Source: Malus domestica
Lineage: Eukaryota > Streptophyta > Magnoliopsida > Rosales > Rosaceae
Length of the DNA stretch: 64,000 bases
Direction of reading: 5' to 3'
NCBI RefSeq assembly: GCF_042453785.1
Contig: NC_091673.1
Coordinates: 15,285,501 to 15,349,500, forward strand
Shown: positions 1-8,636 of the stretch, one piece after another
Layout of the letters: each line of letters opens with the position of its first letter
Numbering within the stretch: the stretch's first letter is position 1
The notes under the pieces: generated by a model
Databases searched by the model: none
Told to the model about the DNA's origin: nothing
The model's input: the letters and a program-made list of their open reading frames with translations, nothing else
Translations under genes and position numbers: made by a program

Positions 1-49
1 ACTTTGATTTATCGGTCAACATTTATTTACCGAAATTTCGATGTCTACA
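1..49 (-). repeat. Start of the 3' LTR of the LARD (truncated by the window edge)
   Basis: The bases match 8588-8636, the outer end of the 5' LTR. On the minus strand the LTR begins TGTAGACATCG, with the TG of a TG...CA LTR. The rest lies to the left of the window, so the left target-site duplication cannot be seen. Confidence 0.9.
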
Positions 50-64
50 AATGCCCCCACTTCA
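50..64 (-). other. Polypurine tract of the LARD
   Basis: On the minus strand GAAGTGGGGGCATT lies directly before the TGTAGACATC of the 3' LTR. This is where plus-strand DNA synthesis is primed in LTR retrotransposons. Position and purine richness support the call. Confidence 0.7.
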
Positions 65-129
65 AGGCGCGTCGTATACATGTGCTTGTCACGTGTAGGA
101 GATGCGTTTTGAAGTCCCTTACTGTAAAT

Positions 130-660
130 GTCGATCCAAGGGCCATCGAGGCTTGATCTTGAATTGGGCTGGATATTTCTTCAAGGGCCGTTGAGGCTTG
201 TTCTTGGACTTTGTTTGAGATTTCTTCAAGGGCCGTTTGAGGCTTGTTCTTGAACTTTTGTTTGAAATTTCTTCAAGGGCCGTTTGAGGCTTGTTCTTGA
301 ACTTTTGTTTGAAATTTCTTCAAGGGCCGTCGAGGCTTGATCTTGAAGGTTGAAATTGGACCACAATGAGCTTCATGTGGTAGATGATCTTTGGCTTTGG
401 TAGCGGATGAATTGGCACGTATTTTGTTGCGCTTGTTGTCTTTCCACAGCTTTGATCTTGAACTGGGTTGGAGGATTTTCTGGATTCCTCCAATTGTTGA
501 TTTTCCACAGCTTATTCTTGAACTAGGTTTTGATTCAAGAGTGGTAGACACTTGATCTTGAATCGGACTTGTGATTTCCTCAAGGGCCGTCGAGGGTTGA
601 TCTTGAATTTGGCTGGAAGCTTCTTCAAGGGCCGTTGAGGCTTGATTCTTGAAGGTTGAC
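130..660. repeat. Degenerate copies of the LTR hairpin unit inside the LARD internal region
   Basis: Repeated, diverged copies of the unit 'caagggccgtYgaggcttgatcttgaa' (shown in two halves elsewhere) occur around 133, 190, 225, 275, 322, 583 and 625. The same unit builds the array in the LTR (7650-8290), yet here it lies outside the LTR, just before the polypurine tract. Some units have mismatched ends (TCCAAG paired with CTTGAA), unlike most LTR copies, which suggests older or decaying copies. The ORFs through it are repeat translation, not genes. Confidence 0.75.
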
Positions 661-1660
661 TCGAACACATGGCAAGCAGGCACGAGGTGAAGGTGACGAC
701 TTGTTGCTTTGTTCAATCTTTCTAATTCACACCTGAGCAGTTTGGTCAACGGTATGATCTTCAAGATTGATGGGCTCTTCTTCCAGTTGGTGACTTGATC
801 TTTAAGGTTTTGATTCAAGGGTGGTGAATCGGCACGTGCAGCTCACAACGCCTAGTAAGCCGACCCAAGAATTTGAGGGTCAAAACGAATTCACCGTCCA
901 GAATGATTGCAACCCTGATGATATGAGATACTTTTGATTTTGAAGAAGTAGCGGATGACTCAGCACGTGCTTTGTTGCACTTGTCTCCACATGCTTCAAG
1001 GTATCATTTTCATTTCCTTTATCTGTTTCTCAGGCAGATGTGGCATCTTCTTGAGTTCCTCATCTCAGACTCCTTCTGCTGAGTTGACTGTGCGTGCTGC
1101 ATTCTTCTCTGCTTGTTTCTTCTGCACGTTGTCTCCACGTGCTGCAAGGTATCATTTTCACTTGCCTTATCTGTTCTTCAGGCAGATGTGGCAGCTTCTT
1201 TGGAAGTACAACAGCAGTGGGAGACGAGTACTCGAGAGCAGTGCTAGGTAGGCAATCAGGGAAGGGTTCCCAGCAGTCGGTTCCTTACCCGAGTTTGAGT
1301 GGAAGTTCTGGCATATTGTTTTCTTTATCCTTGTCTTTGTAGGTAGGAACAAGGACAAAGGAAAGGACAGGGAGAACGCATGATATGAGATACTCTTGCT
1401 TTCTACCCTGGTGATATGAGATACTTTTGCTTTGGAGTCATTGGCTTGCAGAGGTACCCCAAGGAATAAGGAACACTGAGTGACCCGAGAGGCTTCGTTG
1501 GGAAGGCATTCTCGGAGATGAGGAAAGGTTATGTATGTCTGCCTTGCTATGAAGGGTGAAGGTGGAAATTTATATGGATTAATAACCGGTACTGTTCTCT
1601 CACTCTGTCGGCAACCGTTGGATGATTGAACAGTAAACTTCACGTGTTTTCTCCTTCACC
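661..1660. other. LARD internal non-coding region with a short direct repeat
   Basis: No protein-coding signal was recognised. A segment at about 975-1045 is repeated at about 1122-1190, sharing 'aaggtatcattttca' and 'caggcagatgtggca'. The phrase 'gatatgagatact' recurs at about 918, 1381 and 1412. This is probably untranslated element sequence downstream of, and antisense to, the plus-strand ORF. Confidence 0.5.
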
Positions 1661-1670
1661 GAAAATCTTC

Positions 1671-1960
1671 GACAAATTGCCCGTGATTTGCGCAAAGTTG
1701 AGTGTGCATATGACAGGTGTCGACGCGGCTGAAAAAGACTGACGCCTCTTCGATAACTGGGATCGGTGCTGCGACAAATTACTAGTGATTTCCGCAAAGC
1801 TGAGTTTACGTGTGATAGGTGCTAACGTGTCTGGAAAAGATTGGCGTCTCTTCGATATCTGGGATCGGCGCTTCGACAAATTACCCGTGATTTCCGCAAA
1901 GCTGAGTTTGCGTGTGACGGGTGCTGACGCGTCTGGAAAAGCAAGATGCCTCTCCGATTT
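1671..1960. repeat. Three tandem copies of a 102-bp unit upstream of the antisense ORF
   Basis: The motif 'gacaaatt' followed by 'gtgatttScgcaaagYtgag' recurs at 1671, 1773 and 1875, a constant 102-bp step. Each unit then carries a 'ggtgYYgacgYgKctg' phrase and 'ctcttcgat'. It ends about 200 bp before the ATG at 2172, so it lies where an upstream regulatory array for the antisense ORF would be. The regulatory role is inference. Confidence 0.75.
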
Positions 1961-2047
1961 CTGAGCTTGCCTCTTCGATTTTTTGAATTGGCCTCTTCGA
2001 ATTCTGAGCTTGCCTTTTCGATCTCTGAAATCCCGTCGAATGCTGAT

Positions 2048-2056
2048 TTTTATAGA
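2048..2056 (+). promoter_or_regulatory. TATA-like box for the antisense ORF
   Basis: 'ttttataga' lies 116 bp upstream of the ATG at 2172 and just after the 102-bp repeats. It is the best TATA-like sequence in the interval but is not a strong match. Confidence 0.3.
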
Positions 2057-2171
2057 GGCATGCAGTTTGTTTCAAAGCACACTTGAATTTTTTTGCTTGT
2101 AGAAACTCCCTTTTTGCACTTCTAAGATCTTGATTTGTCCGATCTTCTTCTTTCTTTCAACACTTTTGAAA

Positions 2172-2783
2172 ATGTTTGGCCCCTCCGACCGTCGTCTTGA
2201 CTTGAACCTTGGTGAAGAGGCAGTCCCGCCTTCCCCAGACAACATATGGCGCCCATCCTTCATATCCCCTACTGGTCCTCTTACCGTTGGGGATTCGGTG
2301 ATGAAGAATGATATGACTGCTGCGGTGGTGGCCCGGAACCTTGTCACTCCCAAAGATAACAGACTACTCTCCAAACGGTCTGATGAGTTGGCTGTTAAGG
2401 ATTCTCTGGCTCTCAGTGTGCAGTGTGCAGGTTCTGTGTCTAATATGGCCCAACGCCTATTTGCTCGAACCCGTCAAGTTGAATCATTGGCGGCGGAAGT
2501 AATGAGTCTCAAACAGGAGATTAAAGGGCTCAAGCAGGAGAATAAATAGTTGCATAAGCTCGCACATAGCTATGCGACAAACATGAAGAGGAAGATTAAC
2601 CAGATGCAGGAATCTGATGGTCAGATTTTACTTGATCATCAGAGGTTTGTGGGTTTGTTCCAGCAGCATTTGCCTTCGTCTTCTGGGGTTGTACCGCGTA
2701 ATGAAGCCTCAAATGATCAACCTTCGGTGCCTCCTCCTCCTGGGGTTCCGCCGAGTACTGAGGCGCCACCCGATCGTCCTTGA
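2172..2783 (+). pseudogene. Antisense ORF of the LARD, coiled-coil protein with one in-frame stop
   Basis: It starts MFGPSDRRLDLNLGEE at 2172. One reading frame runs to TGA at 2781-2783 (about 203 codons) and is broken only by a TAG at 2547-2549. Residues about 95-125 (QVESLAAEVMSLKQEIKGLK) form a heptad-like coiled coil. After the stop the frame continues with a basic, glutamine-containing stretch and a proline-rich tail (PSVPPPPGVPPS). It runs opposite to gag, between the missing pol region and the 3' LTR, like the extra antisense ORFs described in Tat/Ogre-lineage elements. Its function is unknown. The upstream 102-bp repeats and TATA-like box suggest transcription independent of the LTR. 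The single stop may be a recent mutation or a readthrough site. Confidence 0.6.
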
Positions 2784-2879
2784 AGATCCCTTATTGTAAA
2801 TTTGATTTGATTTGATTTGATTTTTTTTAAGGTATGTATAATGCAAATTTATGTAAAATTTCCAGAAAAATAAATAAAA

Positions 2880-2901
2880 TGGACTTCTATTTCTCTCAAT
2901 G

Positions 2902-2937
<36 letters not shown>

Positions 2938-3240
2938 CTGTGGTGCTCACACCACCACCACCAACTAGATGATGGCCACCATAATCATACCGCACCATAA
3001 CCCTTTCTCTTTTTTTTTTTTTTTTTTTATACAATGCTTTTGGCGCCATGACATATATATAATACATACCCATCATGCCAGATGCACCATCCCTTTATAT
3101 ATATATATTATTATATTATTATTTTTTTATTATTTTTTTTTCTTTGCAAATGGTGCCTGATGCACCCTTTTTTTTTTCACGTGGTGGCAGCACCACTTTG
3201 CTCCACCATCCCTTTTTTTTATTATATATTTTTCTGTATA
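2880..3240. repeat. Low-complexity tract with several long poly(T) runs and TA repeats
   Basis: Poly(T) runs lie at about 2902-2932, 3009-3028, 3169-3178 and 3213-3220, with 'tatatata' stretches near 3052 and 3096. Diverged repeats of 'ggtggYgcNNcaccac' type lie between them. On the strand of the retroelement these are poly(A) runs directly downstream of the host-gene fragments. They could be remnants of captured mRNA tails, but slippage growth explains them equally well. Confidence 0.6.
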
Positions 3241-3512
3241 AATTTAGGTGATGGGTAGAGGAATTTGCAGGGAGCGGAGCAAGGAGGAGAGGGTGGGGAG
3301 CTGGAGAGGGCTTCGGAGCACCGGTGCTTCAGCCATGGAGGGCACGGGGTCGAGCTTGCTGCTGCGATCGGGGGAGGTGTTGACGGGGGAGGTGCAGTTG
3401 CTGCAGCCAGTGGAAGCCTCGAAACAACGATGGGCAACAGCCGCAGCGATCTGACAACGAGTAGTAAGGAGACGAAGGCAGCTAGCAATACATATCAGGG
3501 ATGGAGAAAACA

Positions 3513-3651
3513 AGGGCTCGAAGCTGTTGAAGATCTCGATCATGCAGCCCTTCTGAAACCTGATAACGTAGCCGAAGACCTGCGGATACTAGGCAGAGTA
3601 GGTGCCATTAGAGTTCGAGGCAAAGCAAGGAGGCACGTAATGTCCAGTACC
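3513..3651 (-). pseudogene. CSN6: Captured fragment of COP9 signalosome subunit 6 (MPN domain)
   Basis: In one minus-strand frame the translation contains PPCFASNSNG, a stop, then PQVFGYVIRFQKG followed by IEIFNSFEP. Plant CSN6 has the same order in its MPN domain: a variable Ser/Asn segment, then P-R-V-[FY]-G-x-V-I-G-x-Q-x-G and EIFNSFEL. The intact protein is a structural subunit of the complex that removes NEDD8 from cullins. This is only about 45 codons, has a stop, and lies within a retrotransposon, so it is a dead fragment. I rely on family knowledge for the assignment; a protein search would settle it. Confidence 0.72.
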
Positions 3652-3870
3652 TCAGGCATGGTCAAGCTCGGGGCAAGGCGGATAAGGAGATTTTGACGTC
3701 AGCGTTGATCAATGGTTAGTGCTTGCAAGTATCTCCATTGGTGAAGAAGGAGGAGCGCACCATGGTTGGTCAATTTGAAAAAGTTACAGCAGCCATGTTG
3801 AAGGCTACGGCAGCGTGAATGACGACCTACAGAGAGAGCTTGAAAAATACTTCTGGGTCTCGAGCGCGGA

Positions 3871-4020
3871 GATGATCATGGTGGATCCAGGCTCTCGTAC
3901 ATCCCAAACACATAGAGTGCAGTCGTCGGAGGCGACTACATCGGCGTGGCGGGGGTTCCCTACGACGGAGTAGACGCAGTATGCCTGTTCCTTGAAGGTT
4001 CGGATCGAGGCAGGGTAGTC
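3871..4020 (-). pseudogene. PEX7: Captured fragment of the peroxisomal PTS2 receptor PEX7 (WD40 repeat)
   Basis: The minus-strand translation reads YPASIRTFKEQAYCVYSVV, then NPRHADVVASDDCTL, then VWDVREPGSTMII. Plant PEX7 has this series across a WD40 blade: RTFKEHAYCVY, WNPRHADVFASASGDCTL, and WDVREPGSTMIIPAH. Several conserved sites are changed (the W of WNP is G, and two residues are lost before the DCTL), so it is decayed. It directly abuts the PDI fragment at 4020-4024 and is in a different frame from it. The parent gene imports PTS2 proteins into peroxisomes; this piece cannot. Confidence 0.85.
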
Positions 4021-4023
4021 AAA

Positions 4024-4171
4024 GGTCTAGACACTGATGAATCGCCACGAGGAAGGAGCTTGGCATCCAGGTGTGACCAAATTCATAATCCGAACGCAAT
4101 TTCTCAGCCAGAGCTGAGAAGTTATTATATGCCTCTCCTGAGACATTCCTCATCGCCACCACGTAATCCTC
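4024..4171 (-). pseudogene. PDI: Captured fragment of protein disulfide isomerase
   Basis: The minus-strand translation gives SGEAYNNFSALAEKLRSDYE then FGHT in one frame, and LDAKLLPRGDSSVSRP in the next frame. Classical plant PDI (PDIL1 type) has EKLRS...HT-DAKLLPRGESSV-GP across its non-catalytic thioredoxin-like domain b. One frameshift lies between FGHT and LDAK. The thioredoxin CGHC sites are not included. The fragment is fused at its 3' end to the PEX7 piece, which makes a chimeric block in the sense direction of the retroelement. Confidence 0.85.
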
Positions 4172-4777
4172 CGAGCCGGTAGTTTCAGCCGAGAACCCAA
4201 TTCCGGAGCCGCACCAAACATCCTGAAATCCATACAAGTTGTAGAATTTATACCAAAGTTGGCCCGTATTTCTTCATGCTCACCTCTGTGCAACTGGAGG
4301 TGTAGAGGAATCGAACGAAATGGTGTCGACGGTTCGTCTAGCGGAGATGGGCGCTTGGGAGTGGTGAAGGGGCTTTGAGAGCCGGGCCCGGATTTGTATC
4401 TGGTGGGCAAGGAAGGAGATGGGCCTGGGCTGCATCTAATGGCATCAACCGGTTCTGGGCTTCTGGGCCTGTGCTCGATGACGAACCTGTTGTTCGTTTG
4501 CGTGTCATTCTGCTGCTGGGCCGAGACATACATATATACATTTTTTTTTCTTTTTGTAATAAAATTGACTCTATTTAATAAAACATTTTTTTTTATTTTG
4601 ATGTGACTGAACTTGAAATTGAATATTCAAGCTACCTACGTACCCTTCCAAAGAAAGAGATCAAATCAAAACGTAGTTCAAATGAGCGATGAATTTAACA
4701 ATGATTTTGATGATGATTTTGTCGTACACAGTTTATGCTTTTGTGGGCCAGGAGTTTTGGTTGGTTCGTCAAGCAAT
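4172..4777. other. Unassigned part of the captured block between gag and the PDI fragment
   Basis: An open minus-strand frame covers 4533-4150, rich in Pro and Ser, with no family I recognise. The GC level and codon-like texture resemble the neighbouring host-gene fragments, so more captured pieces may lie here and at 3240-3510. The part nearest gag (4540-4620) is T-rich. Confidence 0.4.
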
Positions 4778-7426
4778 CTAAGAGAGTCGTTCCTCGCAAT
4801 CTTCATAGCAAGGAGCCTTGACTGAGTAGTTGAAGAAGTCTTCTGGGAAGATGTCACGCATCGTGATGGGGATGGACGATCTTCGTGTCAAAGTTTCATT
4901 ATCTCCAACACTTTCACATTGTTCTGGAAGTGAACAGGAGCTGTTTTGCCCCCTTTCCCATTGATGAACTTGTGGATAAGACATATGCTTCTTGTGCAGT
5001 TTCTTCGGAGTGACATAAGTCCATCCTTCAACTTCACTCGACTTGACTGGCATGGTTTTGGAGCATGCCCCCAGCGATTGAGGTGAAGATTTTGAGTTGA
5101 CAGAGCCGGAAGTGACGTCTTCTTCCAGGATTTCGTCTTCTTTGTCTTCTTGGGCCTCCTCTTCAGTGCGGTCCTCTTGGGTTTGTTGCCGTGAAGATTG
5201 GCCAGTGTAGATGATGGTGCGCCTCCTTACCTTTAATGGTCCTGTTGTGTCGACTTCCAAAGTTGCTTGGCGCTTCATCCTTGAAGGAATCAAGCTTTGA
5301 ACATCGTTTTTTCTTGCTAGACTGTCGAGCTTTTCTCCCTTTGGCGTTGTCTTCCTGTTTCTAGAAAGCTTCTTAGTTTCTTCAAGTCTGTCCAAAGCCG
5401 ACCGTTGCGGAGGAGATTTAGCTGTGCCGCTTTGTTTCTTGGGTTTTGATAACCTTTCAAAGACAGATCTTTGCGGTGTTCGCGTCTCAAGCCTTTTGAA
5501 GACGGAAGTTTGGTCTCGACCACTGATGCGATCAAGTGCCGAAATTCTAGGTTTTGAATAATTCAGCCTGTCGAAGACTGAAGTTCGAGGGGCGGGTTTA
5601 GGCTCCTCTTTTGGCCTTGTGGCTTGTGGTCTTGGCTTCCTCGTTTTTTTGTAGGTCGTTGATGTCCACCATTTCTTATCACCAGTAGATGCATCTTGGT
5701 TGCTTGCCCCCGGTGATGGTTGTGTAGGAGGTGCCATGTGACTTGAACATTGACGGGAATGGTCATGCATGCTTTGGAGATGCATAGGATCGAGTGATTC
5801 AAACACAATAGTAGTAGTGTGTGCTGCAACCGTGTCTTCGAGGTCAAGCTCAATTTTCCCTTGTTGTGCTAGCTTCAGGATGAGATCTTTCAGTACGAAG
5901 CACTTTTCCGTTGGATGGCTGATGAAGCGGTGGAATTTACAGTATCTTGGGCTATCGGTACGATTCATCTCTTCCGGCCGTCTGCACTCAGGCAAACTGA
6001 TCACCTTCTTGTCCAACAGGTCATCCAGCATGGCAACCACATCAGAGTCGGGGAATGGATAAGTCTTCTCCTCAAGCTCCTTCAAAGTGCGTCTACGCAT
6101 CTCTTGATCATGAAAAGCTTTAGTTTGAATCGCCTTGCCTCGTGTGGAGATTTTGACGGGAGATGTGTTGACCGTCATTGCTTCCTTGGTGCATTTCCAC
6201 GCAGCCTTCTCCACCTTTGTCTCAAGAACTTTGTCATTCTTGTAGTCGGCGATCGGTTCCTTCTTCCCATGATGGGCGATGCTTAACTCCATGTCATGGG
6301 TGCGGGTGGCTAGCTCTTCGAAGGTCCGTGGTTTGATGCCTTGAAAGATGTATTGCAAACCCCATTGCATGCCTTGGATGCACATCTCGATTGAAGAGGT
6401 TTCCGAGAGCCTGTCTTTACAGTCGAGGCTTAGAGTGCGCCATCTGTTGATGTAGTCAATGACTGGCTCGTCCTTCCATTGCTTTGTGCTTGTTAGCTCT
6501 AGCATGCTCACAGTGCGGCGAGTGCTGTAGAAGCGGTTGAGGAATTCCCGCTCCAATTGCTCCCAGCTGTTGATGGACTCAAGGTCTAGGTCCGTGTACC
6601 ATTCAAAGGCGTTTCCTTTTAGCGAGTGCACAAACTGCTTGGCGAGGTAGTCCCCTTCGGTCCCTGCGTTGTTGCAAGTTTCAACAAAGTGGGCAATGTG
6701 CTGTTTCGGGTTTCCCTTTCCATCAAATTGCATGAACTTTGGCGGTTGATAACCCTTCGGCATCCTTAAGGCGTCGATCTTCTTTGAATACGGCTTCGAG
6801 TACAACCCGGAGGTATTTGAGCTCCCTTCGTACTGTGCCTTGATGGTGTTGGTGATCATCTCTTGCAGCTGTTGGATAGAAAGAGATTCCATGAGTGCCG
6901 CTACTTGGTCTGGCTCCGGCTTTACATCGTTTTTCTCCACCTGAGGCTTTTCTTCTTCGTCATCTCTTCTCTTTAGTGGATCATTCTCTGGGTCGGGTTT
7001 ATCGCCGTCCTGCGCCTCCAATCGGTTGACTAGTGCTGCAATTTGCAAGTCTTTTTCTTCCACAGTTCGGGTTAGCCTTGCGATTGCTTCATTCATTTGA
7101 GCCAGCTGCTCATCGATTGAAGTTGCTCCAATGGTCATGACTTGCATGGCTGAACTGCCGCTTGAATCGGCATCGGAGAGCATGGATTCAGAGTATTTCC
7201 TTGGGCTTTCCCCCCTTGGTGCCCTTACTGAGGCTAAGGTGATCAAAGGCTCGTGCCTTGGGTGCTTTTGTTCCCTTGGCAGAGTTGATGCAGAGGTGAA
7301 AGAGGCGGCAGAAGTAGCTCTTGCCATGCTTCGAGTCGTGATGGCCAAAGTGACACCAGTTGCGACGAGGACTCTCTTGTTCTTTGAGCCGGTTGCGGGA
7401 AAAGTTTGAGCCTTCCTTGATGCCAT
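4778..7426 (-). CDS. Retrotransposon gag polyprotein, 882 aa, intact
   Basis: The frame is open from ATG at 7426 to the stop at 4778. In order: a basic Ser/Thr-rich N-terminus (1-60); a predicted coiled coil (about 103-138); an acidic linker (140-175); the retrotransposon gag domain (about 228-385) with FVHSLKGNAFEWY and the L-x-x-F-x-x-R-F motif (EREFLNRFYS); a Cys/His segment near 495-520 (YCKFHRFISHPTEKCF), zinc-knuckle-like but not canonical; and a repeat region (about 613-685) with recurring VFxRL or ALDRL motifs. The C-terminus is acidic and low in complexity. No protease or polymerase follows. Gag normally forms the virus-like particle in which the element's RNA is reverse transcribed. 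Its intactness while pol is absent fits a parasite that supplies its own particle protein. Confidence 0.85.
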   Translation of the reverse strand: MASRKAQTFPATGSKNKRVLVATGVTLAITTRSMARATSAASFTSASTLPREQKHPRHEPLITLASVRAPRGESPRKYSESMLSDADSSGSSAMQVMTIGATSIDEQLAQMNEAIARLTRTVEEKDLQIAALVNRLEAQDGDKPDPENDPLKRRDDEEEKPQVEKNDVKPEPDQVAALMESLSIQQLQEMITNTIKAQYEGSSNTSGLYSKPYSKKIDALRMPKGYQPPKFMQFDGKGNPKQHIAHFVETCNNAGTEGDYLAKQFVHSLKGNAFEWYTDLDLESINSWEQLEREFLNRFYSTRRTVSMLELTSTKQWKDEPVIDYINRWRTLSLDCKDRLSETSSIEMCIQGMQWGLQYIFQGIKPRTFEELATRTHDMELSIAHHGKKEPIADYKNDKVLETKVEKAAWKCTKEAMTVNTSPVKISTRGKAIQTKAFHDQEMRRRTLKELEEKTYPFPDSDVVAMLDDLLDKKVISLPECRRPEEMNRTDSPRYCKFHRFISHPTEKCFVLKDLILKLAQQGKIELDLEDTVAAHTTTIVFESLDPMHLQSMHDHSRQCSSHMAPPTQPSPGASNQDASTGDKKWWTSTTYKKTRKPRPQATRPKEEPKPAPRTSVFDRLNYSKPRISALDRISGRDQTSVFKRLETRTPQRSVFERLSKPKKQSGTAKSPPQRSALDRLEETKKLSRNRKTTPKGEKLDSLARKNDVQSLIPSRMKRQATLEVDTTGPLKVRRRTIIYTGQSSRQQTQEDRTEEEAQEDKEDEILEEDVTSGSVNSKSSPQSLGACSKTMPVKSSEVEGWTYVTPKKLHKKHMSYPQVHQWERGQNSSCSLPEQCESVGDNETLTRRSSIPITMRDIFPEDFFNYSVKAPCYEDCEERLS

Positions 7427-7486
7427 TAATTTTGGAAGTGCGCTTGAATTTCTTGAACGGAGAAAGAGATGAAAGGCAGAGATTAT

Positions 7487-7505
7487 CCCACCGGGCGTGC
7501 CAATT
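7487..7505 (-). other. Primer-binding-site-like sequence of the LARD
   Basis: Immediately inside the 5' LTR the minus strand reads AATTGGCACGCCCGGTGGGA, the position of a tRNA primer-binding site. I recall similar 'TTGGCACGCCCGGTGGG' sites in other plant elements but cannot assign the tRNA from the sequence alone. Confidence 0.6.
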
Positions 7506-8636
7506 TGTGAACACGGAAAATTCCTGAAATGAAAGAGACAAGAACAACGTGCACAAACAAATATTTGTTTTTTGATGATTTTGGGTTACAATCTCTCTCG
7601 ATTTTGATCCTCTGATTCGATCTCCGTAAGGTGTTGATTTGTGGATGTTTCGTTGATCCAAGGGCCGTTGAGGCTTGATCTTGGATGAACTGTTGGAAGT
7701 TTCTTCAAGGGGCCGTGGGCTTGATCTTTGAAGGTGGATTTGAGCGGATCTTCAAGGAGCCGTTGGGGCTTGATCTTGAGGATGAGCGTTTCTTCAAGGG
7801 CCGTTGAGGTTTGATCTTGAATAACGGTGATGAACGGATCTTCAAGGGCTTTTGGGCTTGATCTTGAAGAACAGTGATGAACGGATCTTCAAGGGCTTTT
7901 GGGCTTAATCTTGAAGAACGGTTGGATGTGTGGATTTGTCGACGTTGTTGATCCAAAGGGCCGTTGGGGCTTGATCTTGGATGAACGGATGATGAACGAT
8001 GGTGCTTTCTTCAAGGGCCGTCGGGGCTTGATCTTGAATTGGTGGAAGTTCTTCAAGGGCCTTTGGGGCTTGATCTTGAATTGGTGGATGATTGATCCAA
8101 GGGCCGTCGGGGCTTGATCTTGGATTGGTGGATGATTGTTGATCCAAAGGGCCGTTGAGGCTTGATCTTGGATGAACTGTTGAACGAAGAACGAAGAACA
8201 CTTTCTTCAAGGGCCGTCGGGGCTTGATCTTGAATTGGTGATTGTTAATCCAAAGGCCGTCAGGGCTTGATCTTGGAAGAACGATGAACGAAGAACGAAG
8301 AACGCTTTCTTGATTCTTCGGAAACCTGGATGCTTGAGAGCTTCGGAGTTTCAGAGTTTCAGAGCTTCAAGAATTTTGTCTAATGATTTTGGTTCTTTAA
8401 ATGAATGAATTAGCCTTCTATTTATAGAATTTTCCAAGGCCTAATTTTGAATATAATATTCCAGATGAAATAAGTTGTTTCTGCCAGGTGTTGACACGTG
8501 TCCTGTTTGATGACTTTTCCAACTTATTTCGATTGTTTGTTTAGACACACGCTACGTGTAAAATTTATGTAATACATGAGCGTTGAAACTTTGATTTATC
8601 GGTCAACATTTATTTACCGAAATTTCGATGTCTACA
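7506..8636 (-). repeat. 5' LTR of the LARD (1131 bp)
   Basis: On the minus strand it runs from TGTAGACATCG (8636) to CGTGTTCACA (7506), giving TG...CA ends. The U3 region contains a G-box-like palindrome (gacacgtgtcc near 8500) and a TATA box (ctatttatag, 8412-8421 on plus, which is its own near-reverse). Downstream in the transcript lies a long array of hairpin-forming units (7650-8290). The same layout is seen in the solo LTR at 51596-52934. Confidence 0.9.
7650..8290. repeat. Array of short hairpin units inside the LTR
   Basis: Units of about 30 bp have the form [T(T/C)CAAG]GGCCGTYGRGGCTTGATCTTG[AA/GA], with 8-20 bp between units. Unit ends are inverted repeats of two kinds: TTCAAG...CTTGAA and TCCAAG...CTTGGA. 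Where one end changes, the other mostly changes with it, for example 7655-7690 (GATCCAAG...CTTGGATG) against 7785-7815 (TTCAAG...CTTGAA). Plus-strand and minus-strand ORFs through this array are translation of repeats. Confidence 0.8.

Larger units (their letters stand above)
1..8636 (-). mobile_element. Non-autonomous LTR retrotransposon (LARD, Ty3/gypsy-like gag) with captured host gene fragments
   Basis: Read on the minus strand the order is 5' LTR (8636-7506), PBS-like site (7505-7487), gag (7426-4778), host-gene fragments (about 4171-3513), an antisense ORF (2172-2783 on plus), polypurine tract (64-50) and the start of the 3' LTR (49-1, continuing beyond the window). The first 49 bases match 8588-8636 exactly, which fixes both LTR edges. 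I see no protease, reverse transcriptase, RNase H or integrase, so it must have been mobilised in trans. The position of the antisense ORF between the pol region and the 3' LTR is known from Tat/Ogre-lineage elements, so that lineage is my best guess. A solo LTR of the same family lies at 51596-52934. Confidence 0.88.

Noticed and set aside
3265..3696. 143-codon plus-strand ORF in the captured block
   Set aside because: The opposite strand carries the recognisable CSN6 frame; the plus frame has no known domain and looks like a shadow.
4030..4075. Extension of the PEX7 match upstream through 'SSW...'
   Set aside because: At first PSSWRFISV looked like the WD40 segment before RTFKE, but the adjacent frame matches PDI (DAKLLPRGDSSV) much better, so the PEX7 piece stops at about 4020.
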